Shown here one piece after another: positions 6,961-11,193 of a DNA stretch of 11,193 nucleotides; position 1 is the stretch's first letter, and the number at the start of each line of letters is the position of its first letter. Source of the stretch: ZC4RG30 sp964396335 (GTDB lineage: Bacteria; Pseudomonadota; Gammaproteobacteria; Steroidobacterales; Steroidobacteraceae). The position numbers and the translations under genes are program-made. The notes below the pieces were generated by a model. It saw only the letters and a program-made list of their open reading frames with translations. It was not told the origin of the DNA and searched no databases. Location: positions 1-11,193 of the forward strand of contig CAYNEX010000095.1 in assembly GCA_964396335.1 (NCBI GenBank), in the 5' to 3' direction.

Positions 6961-6988
6961 GCGGGCAGGCCTTGACGGGCCCGCCCGC
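6961..6988. terminator. GC-rich hairpin between convergent infA and clpA
   Basis: GCGGGC at 6961-6966 pairs with GCCCGC at 6983-6988, then after one A/C mismatch GGCC at 6968-6971 pairs with GGCC at 6978-6981, leaving a 6-nt loop TTGACG. This fills the middle of the 54-nt gap between two convergent stop codons and, being nearly symmetric, could end transcripts from both sides. Neither side has a real T tract, so it may be a weak or Rho-assisted terminator or an RNA 3'-end stabiliser. Confidence 0.5.
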
Positions 6989-7005
6989 CTTCCATCTCCT
7001 GACCT

Positions 7006-9297
7006 TCAGCCCTCGGCAGGCTGCGGCAGCACCGGCCGCGGCAGCGGCGAGCAGTCCAGCGTCAGCGACTTGCCGTCCTCGGCCACCCCGACCAGCACCG
7101 TGCCACCCTCGGTGAGCTTGCCGAACAGCAGCTCCTCGGCCAGCGGGCGCTTGATCTGCTCCTGGATCAGCCGCGCCATCGGGCGCGCGCCCATCTTCGG
7201 GTCGTAGCCATTGTCGGCCAGCCAGCCGCGCGCCTCGTCGTTCACCGACAGCTGCACGCCCTTGCGCTCCAGCTGCGTCTCGACCTCGACCAGCAGCTTC
7301 TCGACCACGCGCTCGATGGTCTGCTTCGACAGCGGCTCGAACTGGATGATGGCGTCGAGGCGGTTTCTGAACTCCGGCGTGAACAGGCGCCGGATCGCCT
7401 CCATGCCGTCGCTCTTGTTGTCGGCCTGGGTGAAGCCGATCGACGGCCGCGACATCTCCTGCGCACCGGCATTGGTGGTGAGCACGATGATGACGTGGCG
7501 GAAGTCGGTCTTGCGGCCGTTGTTGTCGGTGAGCTGGCCATGGTCCATCACCTGCAGCAGCAGGTTGAACACATCCGGGTGCGCCTTCTCGATCTCGTCG
7601 AGCAGCAGCACGCAGTGCGGATGCTTGGACACGGCCTCGGTGAGCAGGCCGCCCTGGTCGAAGCCCACATAGCCCGGCGGCGCGCCGATCAGGCGCGAGA
7701 CGGTGTGGCGCTCCATGTATTCGGACATGTCGAAGCGCAGGAACTCCACGCCCAGCGCCGTGGCCAGCTGGCGGGTGACCTCGGTCTTGCCCACGCCGGT
7801 GGGACCGGCGAACAGGAAGGAGCCCACCGGCTTGCGCCCCTCGGCCAGGCCCGAGCGCGCCATCTTGATGGCCGCGGCCAGCGCCTCGATGGCCGGATCC
7901 TGGCCGAAGATGACCAGCTTCAGGTTGCGCTCGAGGTTGCGCAGCACTTCCTTGTCGGAAGTGGACACGGTCTTGGCCGGGATGCGCGCGATGCGCGCCA
8001 CCACGTCCTCGACCTGCTCCAGGTCGACCACGTCGGTGCGTTCGCCCACCGGCTTCAGGCGCTGGCGCGCGCCGGCCTCGTCGATCACGTCGATGGCCTT
8101 GTCCGGCAGGTGGCGGTCGTTGATGTGGCGCGCGGCCAGTTCGGCCGCGGCGCGGATGGCCTCGTCGGTGTAACGCACGCCGTGGTGTTCCTCGTACTTG
8201 GGCTTCAGGCCCTTGAGGATCTCCACGGTCTCGGCGACGGTGGGCTCGACCACGTCGATCTTCTGGAAACGCCGCGACAGCGCGTGGTCCTTCTCGAAGA
8301 TGCCGCGGTATTCCTGGTAGGTGGTGGAGCCGATGCAGCGCAGCTCGCCGCTGGTCAGCGCCGGCTTGATCAGGTTGCTGGCATCCATCACGCCGCCGCT
8401 GGTGGCACCGGCACCGATCAGCGTGTGGATCTCGTCGATGAACAGGATGGCGCCCGGCTGCTTCTTGATCTCGGTGACCACGGCCTTCAGCCGCTTCTCG
8501 AAGTCACCGCGGTATTTGGTGCCGGCCAGCAGGCTGCCCAGGTCGAGCGAATAGATGACGCTGTCGGTGAGCATCTCGGGCACCTGGCCCTCGACGATCA
8601 TGCGCGCCAGCCCCTCGACGATGGCGGTCTTGCCCACGCCGGCCTCGCCGACATAAAGCGGGTTGTTCTTGCGGCGGCGGCAGAGGATCTCGATGGTGCG
8701 CTCGACCTCCATCCTGCGGCCCACCAGTGGATCGATGCGGCCTTCCTGGGCGGAGCGGTTCAGGTTCACCGCGTATTTGTCGAGCGCGCTGCCGCCCTCG
8801 GCCTCTTTCTCGGCCTCGGGGCTGCTGCCGGGGCTTTCTTCGCGGCCGGTGCGTTCGCCCTCGCCGGTCTTGGCCAGGCCATGGGAGATGTACTGGGTGA
8901 CATCGAGGCGGGTGACCTCGTGGCGGGCCAGCAGGAACACCGCGTGGCTCTGCTTCTCGCTGAAGATCGCCACCAGCACATCGGCCACGCCGACCTCGCG
9001 GCGGCCGCCGGACTGCACCTGGAACACCGCCCGCTGCAGCACCCGCTGGAAGCCCAGGGTGGGCTGCACCTCGCGCTCCTCGTCGGGCTTGAGCCGGGGT
9101 GTTGTCGCGTCCACATGCTCGCGCAGCTGTTCGGCCAGACGCCTGAGGTCAGCTCCGCCCGCCTTCAGGATCTCGCGCACCCGGGGTGCATCGAGGATGG
9201 CCAGCAGCAGGTGCTCGACGGTCAGGAACTCATGACGCGCCTCGCGGGCCTCCTTGAAGGCGGCATTGAGGCAATTTTCAAGCTCCGACGACAGCAT
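7006..9297 (-). CDS. clpA: ATP-dependent Clp protease ATP-binding subunit ClpA
   Basis: ClpA is the hexameric unfoldase that feeds substrates to ClpP; with ClpS it handles N-degron proteins. The 763-residue product has the full plan. The N domain (1 to about 143) contains EFLTVEHLLLAIL at 23-35. A Gly/Glu-rich linker spans about 144-170. D1 has Walker A GEAGVGKT at 217-224 and Walker B ILFIDE at 284-289, and the aromatic pore-loop segment KYRGDFE at 261-267. D2 has Walker A GPTGVGKT at 498-505, pore segment GYVGFDQGG at 542-550, and Walker B VLLLDE at 563-568. The ClpP-docking tripeptide is Ile-Gly-Phe at 620-622, as in many proteobacterial ClpAs. There is no ClpB-type middle domain, so this is ClpA and not ClpB. 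A strong GAAGGAG lies 6 nt before the ATG. It follows clpS with a 27-nt gap, so the two are presumably one operon; clpP is not in the window. Confidence 0.98.
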   Translation of the reverse strand: MLSSELENCLNAAFKEAREARHEFLTVEHLLLAILDAPRVREILKAGGADLRRLAEQLREHVDATTPRLKPDEEREVQPTLGFQRVLQRAVFQVQSGGRREVGVADVLVAIFSEKQSHAVFLLARHEVTRLDVTQYISHGLAKTGEGERTGREESPGSSPEAEKEAEGGSALDKYAVNLNRSAQEGRIDPLVGRRMEVERTIEILCRRRKNNPLYVGEAGVGKTAIVEGLARMIVEGQVPEMLTDSVIYSLDLGSLLAGTKYRGDFEKRLKAVVTEIKKQPGAILFIDEIHTLIGAGATSGGVMDASNLIKPALTSGELRCIGSTTYQEYRGIFEKDHALSRRFQKIDVVEPTVAETVEILKGLKPKYEEHHGVRYTDEAIRAAAELAARHINDRHLPDKAIDVIDEAGARQRLKPVGERTDVVDLEQVEDVVARIARIPAKTVSTSDKEVLRNLERNLKLVIFGQDPAIEALAAAIKMARSGLAEGRKPVGSFLFAGPTGVGKTEVTRQLATALGVEFLRFDMSEYMERHTVSRLIGAPPGYVGFDQGGLLTEAVSKHPHCVLLLDEIEKAHPDVFNLLLQVMDHGQLTDNNGRKTDFRHVIIVLTTNAGAQEMSRPSIGFTQADNKSDGMEAIRRLFTPEFRNRLDAIIQFEPLSKQTIERVVEKLLVEVETQLERKGVQLSVNDEARGWLADNGYDPKMGARPMARLIQEQIKRPLAEELLFGKLTEGGTVLVGVAEDGKSLTLDCSPLPRPVLPQPAEG

Positions 9298-9324
9298 GAT
9301 CGGCTCCTTCGTGAGAAGCGCCCG

Positions 9325-9654
9325 TCAGGCCTGCTCCAGCGTGCACATCAGCGGATGCTGGTTGTCACGCGCGTAGCTGACCACCTGGGCGACCTTGGTC
9401 TCGGCAATCTCGTAAGTGAACACACCGCAAACACCCTTGCCCTTCATGTGCACCTCGAGCATGACCCGGGTGGCATTTTCGCGATCCATGCGGAAGAAGC
9501 GCTCGAGCACGTCCACGACGAACTCCATGGGGGTGTAGTCGTCGTTCAACAAGACCACGCTGTAAAGCGGGGGATTCCTGACCTCGGGGGCAGCTTCCTC
9601 AACCACCACGCCGGTGTTGGGATGGTCCCCGGGGAGATCGTGTTCGGCACTCAT
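9325..9654 (-). CDS. clpS: ClpA adaptor protein ClpS
   Basis: ClpS binds the N domain of ClpA and presents proteins with N-terminal Leu, Phe, Tyr or Trp. The 109-residue product is of normal length. After a flexible, acidic N-terminal extension (1-28) comes PPLYSVVLLNDDYTPMEFV, typical of the family. The N-degron pocket residues are present: Asn37, Asp38, Asp39, Thr41, Pro42, Met43 and His69 (E. coli Asn34, Asp35, Asp36, Thr38, Pro39, Met40 and His66), with the conserved GKGVCGVFTYEIAETKV at 72-88. The ATG at 9654 is the only sensible start, although no strong ribosome binding site precedes it. It is divergent from gspC with 72 nt between. Confidence 0.98.
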   Translation of the reverse strand: MSAEHDLPGDHPNTGVVVEEAAPEVRNPPLYSVVLLNDDYTPMEFVVDVLERFFRMDRENATRVMLEVHMKGKGVCGVFTYEIAETKVAQVVSYARDNQHPLMCTLEQA

Positions 9655-9679
9655 TGGCGGCTAACCGAGGTTTAACGAA

Positions 9680-9701
9680 CGATTGCTTGAGGGTGCAATC
9701 G
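9680..9701. promoter_or_regulatory. 7-bp inverted repeat in the clpS/gspC divergent gap
   Basis: CGATTGC at 9680-9686 and its exact complement GCAATCG at 9695-9701 flank an 8-nt spacer. The dyad covers the -35 of the candidate gspC promoter, a position where a bound dimer would repress it, and lies within the likely clpS leader or promoter as well. It could also form an RNA hairpin in the clpS leader. No known regulator is recognised. Confidence 0.4.
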
Positions 9702-9716
9702 CCTGCCCATCATAAT
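9687..9716 (+). promoter_or_regulatory. Candidate gspC promoter
   Basis: TTGAGG at 9687-9692 (4 of 6) and CATAAT at 9711-9716 (5 of 6) are 18 bp apart, the best promoter match in the window. Transcription would begin near 9723, only a few bases before the ATG at 9727, so gspC would have almost no leader from this ATG and a short one from the in-frame GTG at 9736. Confidence 0.5.
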
Positions 9717-9726
9717 ACTCCTCAGG

Positions 9727-10677
9727 ATGGCCACCGTGGCTCAAACGCTGCGATTCGACGGCGAGCTGGGGAGCCAGCTTCTCGCCCGCCTTCCCCTTTT
9801 CGCCGTTTACGCGCTGGTGGTGCTGATCGGCTGGAATGCCGCGCAGCTGGTGGCCGCCCTGGCCGGTGGTCCGCCGCCCGAGATCGCCACGGCTCCGGCC
9901 GCCCCACCGCCCGTACGGAATACCGTCGACGTCCCCTCCATCCTGCGCGCCAACCTGTTCGGCCAGAGCCCGGCCGCCAGCGCCAATGGCGAGGCGCCCC
10001 GCACGTCCATGCAGCTGGTGCTCACCGGCGTGGTGCCGTCCAGCGACGAGAAGATGGGACTGGCCATGATCGGCCCCACCGCCACGGCCATCGAACTGAA
10101 GAAGGTGGGCGACTCCCTGCCGGGCGGCGCGAAGCTGCATGCCGTGCACATCGACCGGGTGCTGCTGGACCGCGGCGGCGGCACCATCGAGGCCCTGCCG
10201 CTGCCCGAACTGGCGACGGTCAGCTTCGCCGCGCCACCGCCCCGCCCGCAGGGTGCGACCGTGGCCGTGCAGCGGGTCGAGCAGGCCATCCGCAACAATC
10301 CTTCCGTGATCGCCCAGGTCATGCACCGCACGCCGGTGTTCGCCGATGGCCGCCTGCGCGGCCTGCGTGTCTCGGCCGGACCCAACGCCGCCGCCTTCGC
10401 CCGGCTGGGCCTGCGCAACAACGACCTGGTGACCGCCATCAATGGCGTCGAGCTGAATGACGAGGCGCGCAGCGCCGACATCTTCGAGTCGCTGTCCGGC
10501 GCCGCCGAGGCGCGCGTCACGGTCGAACGCAACGGGGTGTCGCAGGACCTGGTGCTGAACCTGGCCGAGATCGCCAGCGAGGCCGAGCAGATCGCCACGG
10601 CGCCACCCGACCCGGATCTCCCACCGCAGCAGCCACCGGCCGGAGCGCCGGGTCCCGAAGCGGAAACCGCGAGGTGA
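9727..10677 (+). CDS. gspC: Type II secretion system inner-membrane protein GspC (PDZ type)
   Basis: GspC links the inner-membrane platform of the type II secretion system to the GspD secretin in the periplasm. The 316-residue product has a short cytoplasmic N terminus and one membrane helix at about 22-46 (ARLPLFAVYALVVLIGW). A Pro/Ala linker at 49-63 leads to the HR domain at about 72-160, with ILRANLFG at 72-79, LVLTGVV at 97-103, GDSLPGGAKLHAVHIDRVLLDRGG at 128-151. A PDZ domain at about 205-282 has GLRVSAG and LGLRNNDLVTAINGVELND. It ends in a Pro-rich tail from 292. The PDZ ending, rather than a coiled coil, resembles the Klebsiella/Erwinia type. The start may be the ATG at 9727 or the GTG at 9736, the latter with AGGA 8 nt upstream. 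gspD begins 2 nt after its stop. Confidence 0.95.
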   Translation: MATVAQTLRFDGELGSQLLARLPLFAVYALVVLIGWNAAQLVAALAGGPPPEIATAPAAPPPVRNTVDVPSILRANLFGQSPAASANGEAPRTSMQLVLTGVVPSSDEKMGLAMIGPTATAIELKKVGDSLPGGAKLHAVHIDRVLLDRGGGTIEALPLPELATVSFAAPPPRPQGATVAVQRVEQAIRNNPSVIAQVMHRTPVFADGRLRGLRVSAGPNAAAFARLGLRNNDLVTAINGVELNDEARSADIFESLSGAAEARVTVERNGVSQDLVLNLAEIASEAEQIATAPPDPDLPPQQPPAGAPGPEAETAR

Positions 10678-10679
10678 AA

Positions 10680-11193
10680 ATGAAAAAGAATTTCCTGTAC
10701 GCGGCGCTGCTGTGCGCTTCCCTGGCCAGTGCGCAGACACCGCGCAACGCACAGTTCACCCCGAACTTCCAGAACACCGACATCGCGGTGGTGGCCAATG
10801 CGGTCACCGAGGCCACCGGCATCACCTTCATCCTCGACCAGGCCGCCAGCACCCGCAAGATCACGCTGAGCAACCGGCGCGCGCTGAGCCCGACCGAGTT
10901 CTACGACATGTTCCTGTCGATCCTGTCGGTGAATGGCCTGGCTGCCATGCCTGCCGGCCGCAACACCATGAAGATCGTGCAGGACGCCAATGCCCGCACG
11001 CTGCCGGGCCGCGACCTGTCGAGCAGCGCCGGTCCCGACGAGATCGTCCATGTGGTGGTACCGGTGCGCAATACCAACGCCCAGCAGGTGGCGACGGTGC
11101 TGAACCAGTTCCGCTCGCAGTACGGCGTGGTGATGGCGGTGCCGGGCACCAACCAGATCATCATCAATGACCGCGCCGCCAACGTGCAGCGCA
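10680..11193 (+). CDS. gspD: Type II secretion system secretin GspD, N-terminal part (cut by window edge)
   Basis: GspD forms the outer-membrane secretin channel of the type II system. The 171 codons present begin with a signal peptide (MKKNFLYAALLCASLASA, likely cut before Gln19). The N0 domain runs from about 26 to 105 and contains NFQNTDIAVVANAVTEATG and the typical ITFILDQAA stretch; N0 is the part that contacts the GspC HR domain. The N1 domain starts near 122 (EIVHVVVPVRNTNAQQVATVL) and is cut in its second half. N2, N3 and the secretin barrel lie outside. GAGG at 10671-10674 sits 5 nt before the ATG and overlaps the end of gspC, so the two are coupled. The Cys at 12 does not sit in a lipobox, so a lipoprotein is unlikely. 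Confidence 0.95.
   Translation, partial: MKKNFLYAALLCASLASAQTPRNAQFTPNFQNTDIAVVANAVTEATGITFILDQAASTRKITLSNRRALSPTEFYDMFLSILSVNGLAAMPAGRNTMKIVQDANARTLPGRDLSSSAGPDEIVHVVVPVRNTNAQQVATVLNQFRSQYGVVMAVPGTNQIIINDRAANVQR

Noticed and set aside
6952..7005. Possible tRNA between infA and clpA, as serW in E. coli
   Set aside because: The gap is 54 nt, too short for a tRNA, and shows no cloverleaf.
7495..9675. A 726-codon open frame on the plus strand opposite clpA and clpS
   Set aside because: It is the mirror of real clpA/clpS coding in GC-rich DNA. The product is low-complexity in His, Leu, Gly and Asp with no domain, while the minus strand encodes unmistakable ClpA and ClpS.
10713..10718. Cys12 in GspD as a lipoprotein site
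   Set aside because: The residue before it is Leu, not Gly, Ala or Ser, and a normal signal peptidase I site (ASA before Gln19) follows.

Overview
The window reads as an ordinary, G+C-rich chromosomal segment of a gammaproteobacterium, possibly near Xanthomonadales/Lysobacterales (the taxon is inferred from GC bias, protein flavour and gene order, not proved). Nine complete genes and two genes cut by the window edges account for almost all of it. There is no RNA gene, insertion sequence, CRISPR array or phage gene that I can support.

Layout. 1-1426 (minus): N-terminal 475 codons of the DNA translocase FtsK, running off the left edge. 1525-2484 (plus): thioredoxin reductase TrxB. 2486-4712 (minus): a two-gene unit, a family-2 glycosyltransferase followed by a Wzx-like polytopic flippase. 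4820-6627 (plus): a COG3146/DUF482 FemAB/GNAT-like acyltransferase overlapping by 4 nt with aat (leucyl/phenylalanyl-tRNA-protein transferase). 6733-6951 (plus): infA (IF-1). 7006-9654 (minus): clpS-clpA. 9727-11193 (plus): gspC and the start of gspD, the beginning of a type II secretion operon.

The most informative pattern is synteny. From memory, E. coli K-12 carries clpS-clpA-serW-infA-aat-cydC-cydD-trxB-lrp-ftsK with the same relative strands. Here the frame ftsK / trxB / aat / infA / clpA / clpS is kept, but serW, cydCD and lrp are absent, a DUF482 gene is fused translationally to aat, and a reverse-oriented glycosyltransferase-flippase pair sits where cydCD would be. Aat, ClpS and ClpA together form the bacterial Leu/N-degron pathway: Aat adds Leu/Phe to proteins with N-terminal Lys/Arg, ClpS recognises the N-degron, and ClpA unfolds the substrate for ClpP. 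The flanking genes serve division/chromosome segregation (FtsK), redox (TrxB), translation initiation (IF-1), envelope glycan work (glycosyltransferase, flippase) and protein secretion (GspC/GspD).

Intergenic regions are short. The notable ones are the ftsK/trxB divergent gap with a perfect 12-bp palindrome, the infA/clpA convergent gap with a strong GC-rich hairpin, and the clpS/gspC divergent gap with a 7-bp dyad overlapping a candidate gspC promoter. No clearly novel system was found; the best leads are the coupled DUF482-aat pair, the inserted envelope genes and these regulatory dyads.
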